Assembly (NCBI GenBank): GCA_038025085.1
Contig: CM076141.1
Coordinates: forward strand, 19,036,001-19,100,000
DNA from: Tetragonia tetragonoides
Lineage: Eukaryota; Streptophyta; Magnoliopsida; Caryophyllales; Aizoaceae
Length of the DNA: 64,000 nt
Direction of reading: 5' to 3'
The notes below the pieces were generated by a model that saw only the letters and a program-made list of their open reading frames with translations, did not search any database and had not been told where the DNA came from. Position numbers and translations under genes: made by a program. This document shows, piece by piece, positions 22,430 through 33,603 of the stretch (positions within the stretch are counted from its first letter, which is position 1; every line of letters starts with the position of its first letter).

Positions 22430-23758
22430 TGATGAGTGCGTAAATGGTGCTAATATTCATGTGTAGATAGACCACACTCATTTATCCTATGTTTACGTAA
22501 ATTCTCTTATATTTTACTGAATATGAGTAATTATATATGAGGATTACTACTTTGGTATTTTGGTGTTTTAATTGTGATTTTAGGGTCAAATTAAGCTCCA
22601 TATGCAAAGGACTTAGGATTCTCTTTGGATGCTCAACATAATCAAAGCTAGAGCAAGTTGTGAAGAGTATTGAAGAACAACACTGGATTCCTTTTTGGAT
22701 GCATCTAGACACTCAAATGGAGTTACTAGTGGCTTTAACTCTTTTGGGAGTTATTTGGTGACTTATTGATGTTTGTGAGGTTACTCTATGTAAATTGTCT
22801 AGGTTCGTCTTGGTGTTTTCTTATAAATAGGATCTCATCCCATCCCATCTTACATCATCTCTTTTCATAGTTTATTTTTCCTAGCCCACTTTACGCTTTC
22901 TAGATTAGTGTAGTGAGATTAAAAATGTAGATTTTAAGAGTTTTATTAGTTCGTTCTTCAAGTTCAAGCGTTCTTCTATTTCTCTTTGGTTAATATAATT
23001 GAAGCTACTTGGTTTATTCTTTATCTCTACTCTCTCTTTCCCCCTCTTTCCATGCTTCTTATTTTAATTGCTTTATTTAGTTTAATGCTTTAGCATGATT
23101 TTGATTGCCTACTTAGTTTTAGTTGTAGAGATCATGAGTAGCTAATTTCTTTTATCTAGGGTTGATGTAACTAAATTAAATCCTATGATGCTAAATTAGA
23201 TAAGTAGAAATTGTCATGTCATTAGAATTATTGCACAATGTTTGATTGTAATCTTGTTGCGTATAATAGATGATTAAGTCAATTCGAGAGAAGCTTATTA
23301 ATTGTCATACCTCAATCATTCATCAAATTTGCCTAATCATGAGAGTAGTTTAGAATAACTTGGGACTATTGGAAAGGAAATTATATATACTTCATGTTCT
23401 TGATATTTTCTTAACTCCATGAGAATAGGTAGTTGAGAATTATATTGAGTATTCCTTTCTCGCTTCGAGAGAAGGTTTTAGGATTCATATTTCCGTCCTT
23501 GCAACATTCGACATGACATGCTAGTTGAAACTTGTTTATCCGCATCTACGATATTGATTAAGTGAAATCAACCCTAGGTTCTTTTTCTTATTATTTTCTC
23601 TTATATTAGTGATTAGTTTATTTGTTTCAATCCAACAAACCAATTTGTGAATCGCTTAGCTTGTTAATTAAAACAAAACTTAGTACTTGGAATCGATAGC
23701 TCCTTGTGGTTCGATATTTTGTTACTTCGATACAACCCGTACACTTGCGGGCCTATCA
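22430..23758 (+). mobile_element. Solo LTR inside the MULE transposase
   Basis: 1,329 bp, TGATGAGTGC...CCTATCA, flanked by a perfect 5 bp TSD gtgaa (22425-22429 and 23759-23763). Discounting it and one TSD makes the transposase frame continuous. The right end (ctccttgtggttcgat ... cccgtacacttgcggg) has the look of plant gypsy LTR ends. No internal region or second LTR is present, so the parent element was lost by LTR-LTR recombination. Confidence 0.9.
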
Positions 23759-24130
23759 GTGAACCTTAGTAAAAGAACTTGTAGTTGTTTCAAGTGGGAT
23801 TTAACTGGGATCCCTTGTGTCCATGCATTTGCTTGCATTGTATTGAAAAGAGGGAAACCAGAGGAATTTGGGCATCACTATTTTTCCAAGGACAAATACT
23901 TTGAAGTTTATACTCCTGCTGTAAAACCCCTCATTGGAGTTAAGCAGTGGCCGAAAACTGGCATGGAAGAACCTTCGCTCCTGGTGACAGGACAATGTTT
24001 GGAAGACCTTCCATGAAAAAGAGAAAGAAGGAGGTAGGGGAGAATGCATAAAATCAGATAAAGAAAGGCAAAAAACAGAACAAGTGCAGCATGTGTGGTG
24101 GTTTAGGCCACAACAAAACCAAATGTCAGG
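23759..24130 (+). pseudogene. MURA transposase C-terminus: SWIM finger and zinc knuckle
   Basis: Reading resumes after the solo LTR with the SWIM zinc finger: CSCFKWDLTGIPCVHAFAC, C-x-C...C-x-H, at about 23777-23835. That is typical of the MURA C-terminus. After a TGA at 24014, a CCHC knuckle (CSMCGGLGHNKTKC, 24085-24126) lies in another frame, so a shift separates them. Both modules bind nucleic acid. The downstream Gln/Ser/Thr-rich tail to ~24470 is disordered-like. Confidence 0.85.
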
Positions 24131-24891
24131 TTACAGAAAAACAACAAGTGCTGAGCCCAAGTCCGAAGGTGGCAGACCATTAAGATGGATGGGCAACTGC
24201 TCAAAGAAAAAATCAGAAGAAAAGGGTTTACGAGAAGAAGGTATGCCAAAAATATACTTTGGTTGCTGTTTGTTGTTCTATTTTGTTGTAATGCACTCAA
24301 TGGTTTTTGTTGTGCTTTTTTTATAGGGTGCTAGACAAGTTCTGAGTGCACAAGGGAAAACATCAACACCTGCTGGTACTCGAGGCCATCAAAACACAGT
24401 TGTTGCTATACTTCAAGCCTATCACAGCCACAAAGCCAGCTTATGTCACAGCCACAAAGCCAGCCTTTGTCCATGATATCAACAAATATGTGATGGAATC
24501 AATTGTGTATTTTAGGAGGTTTATGAACTTGTTGGTAATTAGATGTTAGAATGGTATAAATTAGATGAATACTAGTGGTATTTTGGGGGGTTTAAGAACC
24601 TGTTGGTAATTACAACCCATTTTGTGTATTATTTTGGGGGTTGTATTTGACAAGCAATGACATTTATATGCTGTCTTTTTGAGCAAAGTCAATGATATGA
24701 AATCATTTTGCTATTTACAAACATTGTCTTTTAACTTGCAATTTTCATTTCATTGAACATATGGGAACCATTATATTAGTGTCTATTACATAATCATGCC
24801 AAAATCTTCCATTTTATTTCAAAACCTTCCCATACATCATACCTAATTAGTTATACCCTACAATCATACACCACATTTCTTCCACATCTAC

Positions 24892-25350
24892 CTACTTGCA
24901 TAAAACAACAAAAAGTACATCAACAACAGCAACAATTACAATGAACAAGCAACCAAAGAAGCTGCCATTGTTGGTCTTTTTCTTCTTCAAAGCCTTCACC
25001 TCAGCAGACAACACATTGTTTTTTGCCTTCATCTTCTCAACTTCTCCCTTCAGTTTCCCCTTTTCAACTTCAAAATCAATCCTCAAAGCCTTCATTTCTC
25101 CCTTCAATATCATATTCTCCAAAATCAGGTCATTTGTCACATCCCTTTGTCATTCACAAAGCCTTTGGTTATACCACTTCAATGCTGTGCAACCCCTGGT
25201 TTCTGTTTCTAGATCATAAATTGGACATGCTAAGAGCCTCCTCCCTAGATTTTTCTTAGTCCAGGACTTCACCTATACAAGGGGCAATGGCCTTGGACAT
25301 TTGCAGTGTGTGGGCATTGATGGTGTTGAAGAGTTCCAAGAGTTCGACAT
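24892..25350 (-). pseudogene. GRF zinc-finger, coiled-coil, membrane-tail protein carried by the MULE
   Basis: ATG at 25350 opens a 152-codon frame ending at 24892, with in-frame stops at 25275-25273 (TAG) and 25152-25150 (TGA). The N-terminal half matches the plant GRF-type zinc finger layout: CKC near residue 16, KSWTKKNLGRR, then two more Cys (ACPIYD, RGCTALKW). Residues ~70-120 form a Lys/Glu coiled coil. The end is a hydrophobic segment (FFGCLFIVIVAVVDVLFVVL), a likely membrane tail. The gene is convergent with the transposase and reads inward from the right TIR, as mudrB does in MuDR, although the protein is unrelated to MURB as far as I can tell. Role in transposition unknown. Confidence 0.75.
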
Positions 25351-25792
25351 GATTCCTAACCAAAAACGTAAATTATGGCACAAATTAACCAAATAATGAG
25401 ATTATTTTCAATTATTCTAAGTCAATTTACAAAATAAAAAAGCAATTGAAGAAAACCCCCAAATTCGGGTACCATAAACCCTAGAATTTAGGGAAATAAT
25501 AAATTGATGAAAACAAAAAAAAATTACCGGGGTGATTGAACCACTACAATGACGAGCACAAATAGTTGATGAGAGAGATGAGAGGAAGAGGGTAAGAGAG
25601 AAAGAGATGAGAGAGCAGCAAAATATCGAGGGAGAAGCAAAGAGAAAGAGAGCAGAGCAACTAAGAGGAGAGAGAAAGTGAGATAAGAAAAAGGGAAAAA
25701 GGGGGGGAGGGGGGAGTTACAATCAAAGAGAGGGAAATGAAATTCACTTCAGCCAACATACTTAAGTGAGGGGCAATAAGGTCTTTTACTAG

Positions 25793-25946
25793 CAAAGTTG
25801 ACCTCGTTACATGAAAATCTGCCAAATGGTAGTCTTTGACAAAAAAAAAAAAATTGGAAACAAGGTAGTTTCCCACAAATTAAAAAAAGTAAGGTAGTTT
25901 TCAACAAAAATTGAACAATTGAAGGTAGTTTTAAGCAAAAAAATCC
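25793..25946 (-). repeat. MULE right TIR (~154 bp)
   Basis: Reverse complement of the left TIR; its inner neighbour is a GA-rich stretch (CT on the minus strand, 25560-25740) that may be the leader of the GRF-type gene. Confidence 0.9.
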
Positions 25947-26151
25947 TTATTTTTCAAAAAAAGTCACTCCATCCCACAGTGAGCCGATCTCATTTATGTT
26001 TTAAACTGGTTTCGATTGTACACATTGTACTTCACTAATGAGAACTGAAATTAGATACACGGATTTTTTTTAGTTTTTTAGAATTGGAATTGTAATGGTT
26101 GATACCAATTCATGTTTTTAGTAATTGGAATTAGATCCACCTGGTACCCTA
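25947..26151. other. Spacer between MULE and chromovirus A1
   Basis: Includes the right arm of the hairpin-type inverted repeat (25947-25998) and AT-rich sequence up to the LTR start at 26152. No gene. Confidence 0.4.
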
Positions 26152-26491
26152 TGTAACACCCCCGAATTTACAACGATTTACTGGGAACTATCGATGTCGT
26201 TATATATGACTCGACACCGTTGAACTGTCCGAAACCCGAGGGATGCTACTGCGAAATTTATCGCTAAGGAATAAATGCTAAGCAGAAAGAAAAGCTAGGT
26301 ATCAAAAGGGAGCAAACTAAACATCCTAAAACGAATTAAAACATTAATATCAGAGTTGTCTATAGAGTGAACTTAAGTCCATTAAAATATTATTACAACT
26401 TTGCCTTCGAGGGCACAAACCAAAATCTCACAAACTTAAAGAAATAACCAGTCTAGAAAACAAGCCCACATCTAAACTCCAAGGCTACACG

Positions 26492-26690
26492 CAGCGGCGA
26501 ACCTATGCATAGACATGGGTGGACCACTGCACCTCTATTTTTTGTTTTTTTTTGGCTTTTTAATGTACAATTTTCCCTATTTTTTGGCAGAATTCTTTTA
26601 TTTTTTCCTTTTATTGCACCCCTATTGTAAAAAATTAACCTCTATTCTAAAATTTGCACCCCTATTCTGAATTTTCTGGGTTCGCCACTA
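26492..26690. mobile_element. hAT-type MITE inserted in the A1 3' LTR
   Basis: Ends cagcggcgaacc and ggttcgccacta are inverted repeats. The 8 bp TSD gctacacg is perfect (26484-26491, 26691-26698). The paralogous LTR at 35450 has the uninterrupted site 'aaggctacacgtcctcact' near 35770, a direct empty-site proof. The element is related to the MITE at 9280 by its CAG(N)GGCG-type ends. The 199 bp interior repeats 'gcacccctatt'-like phrases and has no ORF. Confidence 0.93.
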
Positions 26691-28220
26691 GCTACACGTC
26701 CTCACTCGGCAAGACCTGCACTTTGATTTCCGTGATGGAAACAAAGTACAGAAGAAAAGAGAAGAAACAAAAGAAAACAAAAATCAGATAAACTGAATAA
26801 ACGTCCTCCATACCCAGTAAAAACACTTTCGCAAACTTTACCTGCGTTTTAGAAGAATCATTGAAATTCATTTGCATGCACAAGTAATCACACATTCAAG
26901 CACACCCATACTCGATATTCACTACATGCAATTCTTGCTTTAGTGATCATTCGAACACAACAGACAAACCATCTTGGTTAGAGTAATAAGAGAGCGAATA
27001 GAACAGCGATTACCCATATTGTTCATCGATTGATATTCACATGCCATGGACTTACTCTAGTGTATATCACACTATCTCTAACATAATAATCGATACGTAG
27101 AGAATTAACAAATGGGGAATGATCCATCCCGAACACGCTACGAGGTATCCATAAGTAACTTGAGAATCACGCATCCCTAGACTACATCAATTAGAGATAG
27201 TCTCGATTGCTCGACTACTCCTTGGGATCCATTAGGAGTCTTATTCTCATTTACAATTCAATTCACAAAATTTGCATTGGTTGACTTAGTGGTACAACGA
27301 GACCACGACTCACTACTTCAGTTCATGCTTATGACAATGAATAGTAATAACGACGGTAATGACATTTATGCATACGACAAATGATCATGCTTGATTTATG
27401 TCTAATGAAATTTTTCGGCAGCACTTCGGCAGTAAAACATGATATCCAAAATTTCACATTCAACAAATACATCCAACAAAGTATAATAGGTGCTCATTAT
27501 CACTCAATAATAACTCATTCCACTTAGCATATATAATATGGCATAATAATACTAATAATCTCCATCACATAACTTATTCAATAATTAGCATATGAATTAA
27601 TTAATTAATGAAACTTCATAAACTCAACATGTTCATTATAATTCATAATTACAACAAAGAATATATTTCAAATTCTCAAAATAAACGACGATATAATTTA
27701 ATCATGCTTCGCATATTAAATCCACAACAATTAGGCATTTAGCACATAACAAGTCAAAACCTTTTTATGGGTTTTGAAAAGAGGTAGGCACAATCACTTA
27801 CCTAACAAACGCTCACTCAACAGAATGTAAGATTCCAAATCACGACCTGATCACGCTTGTCCATTAGGTCCTAACTAATTACAATTATCGAGACATAATC
27901 AGTAAATACAAAAATATAAACAGTAGCAAAATATAAGTCTAATATTTTATTTAAATTTCTTGATTTATTTCAATCAATCTAGGCTTTTGCAAATCCGGAT
28001 TTAGGTTCCAAACGAGCACAGAAAAATAAAAATAATTAAATAAAAACTGCTGAAAATCGAATGAATTAAATTACGAAATTAAAAATCGAAACCGTAACTT
28101 ATTGTGCAAGCCTCGACCACGGTCACCTACAAGGATACCTATGGTCGGACCCATCACCATCACCACCACCCATCGACCACCCAGGGCCGGTGAGGGTCAC
28201 CAGTGACTTGCCGGAGTGTG

Positions 28221-28236
28221 CGCGCGCGCGCGCGCG

Positions 28237-28324
<88 letters not shown>
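28221..28324 (+). repeat. (CG)n then (AG)n microsatellite in LTR
   Basis: About 16 CG units run straight into more than 30 AG units, with a second AG block at 28364-28395. Read as protein it gives Arg-Ala and Arg-Glu strings, which are artefacts. Other copies of this LTR have AG or GT runs at the equivalent place (37460-37560, 49110-49380, 62440-62657). Confidence 0.9.
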
Positions 28325-28360
28325 GCTCACCAGCGGCTTGGCCTTGGTGTACCAGCGCTG

Positions 28361-28401
<41 letters not shown>

Positions 28402-28818
28402 AGGCGGGCGGTTGAGTGGAGAGAGAGAGAGAGAGAATGCCGTGAGGAAGAGAGGGGGGGTTTGTGAGGGTTTGGTTCAGTTTTGCAAACTGATGAATTT
28501 TCTCACCTTGAGCTTATAGGTCTCCAGTCAACCATGGTCAATTCTACTAGGTTTAGGAATAATTTCCTGATTTAAATTGCTAATGGAAGCTAATTAAAAC
28601 AATATGAATAATTTTTATTCATATATAAAACAATTTACTTGAATCCTCCAAGTTTGATAAATATAAATCACGAAATTCTCATAATAATAATTAATATTAT
28701 TATGGCTTTGATTGAGTAGATCGAATCATTGAATATTCATACGATTTAAATCTTCGAAACTATTTATACAAGAATTATAAATTGATATAATAATTATGGA
28801 AAATATTGGAGTATCACA

Positions 28819-28831
28819 TTCTACCCTTCTT
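28819..28831 (-). promoter_or_regulatory. Polypurine tract of A1
   Basis: Minus strand reads aagaagggtagaa directly before the LTR start TGTGATACT. A second, very similar tract (29060-29048) lies 229 bp upstream in the element and is also followed by TG. Confidence 0.75.
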
Positions 28832-29082
28832 AAAAGAAGTTCCGTCCCGAAACTTGAAAAATGAAGTAATCACTTCTCAAAACAAAACGAGTTTACCCAT
28901 ACGAAGGTATAAAACGATTTTAGGACTACGACAATGCAATGCGAGTAATACGATCGTGATCTAAATCGATTAGCAATGCAACATGCAATGCTTGAACATG
29001 CAACTCCGCAAAGTGGTAAACAAAACACGAAATTTCTTGGCGTGACATTCTACCCTCCTTAAAAAGGGTTTCGTCCCGAAAC

Positions 29083-32000
29083 TCAAAAAGAATTAGTACC
29101 TTCGATAAAGAGATCTGGATACTTCTCGCGCATCATGGATTCAGCTTTCCATGTTGCCTCTTCCTAACCATGACGGGACCAAATAATTGTCACAATAGGA
29201 ATGGTCTTTGTTCGAGTCGAGCGTTCTTTTCGGTCAGTGATCTTGACTGGAAGTTTTTCATACGTCAAACTCTCATCAAGTTCGATAGTTTCAAGTTGAA
29301 CGACATGAGTTGGATCATGTATGTATCGCTTCAGTTAAGAGACGTGAAACACATTGTGGACTTTTTCAAGTTTCATAGGCAACGCCAAACGATAAGCCAC
29401 CTCACCAGGCCAATCCTTTCCAGGATCTCGTAAGGTCCAATGTAATGAGGATTTAACTTCCCCTTACGACCAGAACGCATAACACCCTTGGTAGGATATA
29501 CGCGCAAAAGTATCTTGCTTCGCACCTCAAACTCTTCACAACATCGACGGTCTGCTGGATCATATCAGGACCCAAAACTGCAGTTTCACTAATGTCGTTC
29601 CAACAAACAGGCGATCTACACTTCCTACCATACAAGGCTTCATATGGTGCTCAATCGATGCTCGAATGATAGCTATTGTTGTAAGAAAATTCGATCAACG
29701 GAATGTGTTTATCTCACGAACCTTGATATTCGAGGGCACACGCTCGAAGCATATCCTCCAAAGTCTGAATCGTCATTTCCGTCTAACCATCCGTCGCAGG
29801 ATGAAAAGCGGTACTAAACTTCAATTTGCTTCCGAAAGCTTCTTGTAGTTTCTGCGAAAAGTGAGAGAAAAATCTCGACTCTCGATCAGAAACAATATCT
29901 TCGGCTACACCATGAAGTCTCATGACTTTCTTCACATAAGCGTCAGCTAGCTTCTCCATTTCCCACGTGTCATTCATTGGGACGAGTCTCGCGACCTTCG
30001 TCAACCGATGTAGTACCACCCAAATAGCATTGTTCTTCTTTTGTGTCAAAGGTAAACCCATGACAAAATCCATTGAAATCGAATTCCATTTCCAAGTAGG
30101 AACTTCTAGTGATTGTATCATTCCACCAGGTCTCTTGTGCTCGATCTTGACCTTTTGACATGTCAAACATCTCGTCACGAATTCAACGACTTCTTGTTTC
30201 ATGCCTTTCCACCAGAGCACTTGGCGAAGATCTTTGTAAAGCTTGTCTCCACCAGGATGTACAGAATACGGCGTATTATGAGCTTCACCCAGAATCTGAG
30301 TTTTGATAGCTGGGTCATTGGGTACACACACACATTCTCGAAATCTCAAAATTCCATCTTGGCCCATACTGAAGTCTTCGGACCCTCGTCTTTGTGGTGT
30401 AGAATCTGCTGAACGCCACTTTGTTTATCCTTGATCTATTCCAGTAAAGTCGGTCAAACAGTCATATGTGCTAAGGTACATTGAACGTCACCTTGAAACA
30501 CAATTTCCACCTCGAGGCTTTGTAAATCACGTATGATCTCCTTAGGAAGCACTAAAGCAGTGTTTAAGGTATGTCGAGTCTTCCTACTCAAAGCGTCAGC
30601 GACTACATTCGCTTTACCCTCATGCTACTGAATATCAATTGCATACTCTGTCAGAAGTTCTAGCCATATCCTTTGGGGCATATTCAACTCTTTCTGTGTG
30701 AAAATATACTTGAGACTCTTGTGATCAGTGAACATTTTGACTACGGAAGCATACAGGTAATGTCGCCAAATCTTCAAAGCGAATACGACAACAACAAGTT
30801 CTAAATCGTGCGTAGGGTAATTATCCTCGTGCTTCTTCAGTTGTCTTGAGATGTAAGCCACGAACTTGCCGTATTGCATCAAAACACAACCTAAGCCATG
30901 CTTAGACGCGTCACTGTAGACTTCATATCCTTCTGTTCCAGAAGGTAGACTCAGAATCGGCGCACTTGTAAGACCTTTCTTCAATTCTTGGAAAGCAGTC
31001 TCGCATTTGTCAGACCATTGAAACATTGTTGTTTTCTTCATCGAAGTTGTGATAGGCTGCGCAATCATCGAAAAACCTTCTACAAACCTTCTATAGTATC
31101 CAGCATGTCCAAGAAAACTCCAAACTTCGATCACGGTCGTCGGTCTAGGCCAATCTGTAACAGCTCGAATCTTTTCTGGATCTACGGCCACACCATCCTT
31201 AGACACCACGTGTCCTAGGAAAGACACAGTCTCTAGCCAAAACTCACACTTCGACAACTTGGCGTAAAGTTGATGTCTTCGCAGAATCTCCATATCAGTA
31301 CGTAAGTGTTGATCATGCTCCTCAGCGTTCTTTAATTTGAGTAAACCAGAATATCATCGATAAATACTATAACAAACTTGTCGAGGTAAGGCTAGAACGT
31401 ACTGTTCATCAAGTCCATAAATTTTGCAGGCGCATTCGTCAACCCAAAAGGCATCACAGTGAACTCGTAGTGCCCATACCTCGTCCTAAACGCGGTCTTC
31501 GCATTATCAGGCTCGGAACTCCTCAACTGATGGTATCCTGATCGTAGGTCTTTCTTTGAGAAAATAGACGCTCCACGCAATTGGTCAAGCAGATAGTCAA
31601 TTCTGGAAGTGGGTATTGATTCTTGATCGTGATCTTGTTCAACTCGCGGTAGTCAATGCACAGTCTCATACTACCATCCTTCTTCCATACAAACATAATA
31701 GGAGCACCCCAAGGCGATTCACTCGGACGTACGTATCCCTTCTCCAACAAGTCCTCAAGTTGTGTTTTCAGTTCCTTCATCTCAGCAGGTGCCATGCGAT
31801 ACAGTGCCTTCGAACCTGGAGCTAGGTTGATCGTAAAGTCGATAATGTGTTGCGAAGGCATTCCGAGAATCTCTTCAAGAAATACGTCAGCGTACTCGGA
31901 AACTACAGGAATAGGCTGCGGAGCTTCCGTCTCTCGACTTGTATCCATCACATGACAAAGGTAAATCGCTTCACCCTTAGTCACACACTCTTTGACTTTT

Positions 32001-32517
32001 ATTGTTGCCATCACCTTCAGCTTGGGTTTGACCACAACTCCTCGGTAAGTGATCCTCTTACCTCTAGGTCCTCGCAAAGAAACACGTTGTTCGAAGCAGT
32101 CTATCTTAGCCCTATACTTGGCTAACCACTCCATTCCCAAAATAACGTCAAATTCACTCAACTCGAACTAAATCAAGCCTGCGGGTAGCTCAAAACCAGC
32201 TATACTAATCGAACACTTCTCGTACAACGAATTACAACTAACATTCGACCCATTAGGCATCGTAATGTTCGCCCTATAGACTGAACTAGGTTCTAAGCTT
32301 ATCTTAGATGCAAAGCCCTTAGAAGGAAAAGAGCGCGATGCACCACTATCAAACAAAATAAAAGCGGGATAAGAATTAACAAGAAAAGTACCAGCGATCA
32401 CGTTCGGGTTTGCTTCTGCCTAATTGCGGTTCATCACATAGATTCTGCCATTAACCCCTCTATTGTTGTTGTTGTTCGGCGCACGATTAGCAGGTGCAGG
32501 AACTTGCGCTTGGTTGT
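29083..32517 (-). pseudogene. A1 pol: protease, RT, RNase H, integrase, chromodomain
   Basis: Protease has FDSGAS near 32335. RT starts near 31690 with the [11 protein letters not shown] block, and the catalytic box near 31345 reads FIDD (YIDD usual). RNase H follows (31030-30640) with SDAS and TDHKSL. Integrase spans 30367-29600: a HPGGDKLYKD/CLTC zinc module, then MDFVMGLP and VSDRESRF, then a stop just before the Glu region. A GPYEIL/VSQLKRYI region and the chromodomain-like end (TWKAESMMREKYPDLF) finish at TGA 29083. Stops lie at 32420 and 32168 and after residue 194 of the integrase frame. Frames change near 31560, 31340 and 29700. The element supplied cDNA synthesis and integration; it is inactive now. 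Confidence 0.9.
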
Positions 32518-33603
32518 TCAAGGCAAGGGCAGTGTTGTTGCGGTTGTTGTTGTGTTGTTGTTGTTGTAACCCCCGTTTCCACGGTAGTTACCACCATTAC
32601 CACGATAGCCATCTCCATTCCCACCGCGATTGTAATTGTTATAGTGGGTCTGCCCATTTCCATTCCTTCCTCGGCTCCAACACTCAGAAGCTTTGTGACC
32701 CGGCTTATTGCATTCATAGCACTGCAGCACGCCACCATGATAGTTCTTACCAGGATGCGTCTTGTTACAGCGAGTACAAGGCGTATTCCTTCTACCCATT
32801 ATCGTAGCTCGATGACTATTCGAGTCACGATTCCTATTCGCACCGTGGTTCTGAACACCACCTTGGTAATTGTTGTTGTTGCCACTAGGTCTTGGCCTCT
32901 TGTCGCCATTGTTAGAGTGCGAGGGATTGCCTTCGTCGCGCTTGTTCTTACCCAGGTGCGTGTCACGACGTCCTACTATCCTTTCCTGATTCAGGGCCTT
33001 GTCATAAGATTCCTTAAAAGCGACGGATTGTCCAGCGATAAAATGTTGAATGTCCCATTTCATTCCATCCTCGAACCTTTCAATTCGTTCAGCTTCAGTT
33101 GTCAGCAGATTAGGAGCAAAAATAGCAAGCTCGTTAAACTTGGCAGCATACTCGGCCACAGACAGCTTGTCTTGGCTCAACCCTTCAAATTCACGCTGTT
33201 TCAGGCGTCGTAGGGAACTAAGATAAAATCTAGCACGAATGGATTCCTTAAAACGATCCCAATTGTAGTTCGGCACTGCAAGCAAGCCAGTTCGCACATC
33301 ATTCCACCATTTGTTGGCCTCACGCTTCAGATAATACGCCGCAGAGCTAATCTTCATGTTGTTGAGCCGACTCGTAGCCAGGAACAACTTTTCGAACTCG
33401 ATGATCCAGTTCTCCAGTTTAGTCGGATCAGCACCACCCTCGAACGTAGGAGGTTTAAGAACGTCAAAGTCTCGGAACCTGCGTGTTTCAGAAGTTTGTG
33501 CCATTTCCAGCTCTTCTTGGCGTGTCATTTGTCGCGCCATGATCTCGACCACATCGGTCAGACCATCTTCAAGTCTAGCAATTCTATCGACGTTGGTTGT
33601 CAT
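32518..33603 (-). pseudogene. A1 gag
   Basis: Start chosen at the internal Met at 33603 (MTTNVDRIARLEDG), because the preceding codons of the longer frame are leader. The Retrotrans_gag capsid region lies at about residues 70-190 (KWWNDV, RFYLSSLRRLKQREFEGL, YAAKFNEL). The basic tail is Asn/Gly/Arg-rich, with the CCHC knuckle CYECNKPGHKASEC. The frame is lost in a run of CAA/GTT trinucleotides near 32555-32575, and the true continuation to protease sits in another frame. Slippage in that microsatellite is the likely cause. Confidence 0.9.

Larger units (their letters stand above)
20079..25946 (+). mobile_element. MULE (Mutator-like) DNA transposon, non-autonomous by decay
   Basis: The 5,868 bp element has long terminal inverted repeats (20079-20226 and 25793-25946, starting ggatttttttc/gcttaaaact). 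It is flanked by a 9 bp TSD, ttattttt(t/c), at 20070-20078 and 25947-25955 with 8 of 9 bases matching. Long TIRs plus 9 bp TSD plus a MURA-type transposase define a MULE. It carries a spliced MURA transposase on plus, interrupted by a solo LTR, and a convergent GRF zinc-finger gene on minus. CT-rich leaders follow both TIRs, as if each gene is driven from its own TIR. Confidence 0.93.
26152..28818 (-). repeat. 3' LTR of A1 (carries a hAT MITE)
   Basis: On plus it runs tgtaacaccccc...gtatcaca, 2,667 bp including the 199 bp MITE at 26492. It is one of five copies or pieces of this LTR family in the window (35450, 47242, 49381/61840, 63584). It contains a CG/AG microsatellite (28221-28324) and the polypurine tract abuts it at 28819. 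Confidence 0.9.

Noticed and set aside
24896..25259. Plus-strand ORFs opposite the GRF-type gene
   Set aside because: They are shadows of the minus-strand coiled-coil frame (Ser/Phe/Leu strings complementary to Lys/Glu codons).
28190..28519. ORFs coding Arg-Glu / Arg-Ala strings (also at 49000-49400 and 62300-62730, both strands)
   Set aside because: They are translations of AG/CG/GT microsatellites inside LTRs. The frames are open only because the repeats contain no stops, and they are not conserved between LTR copies.
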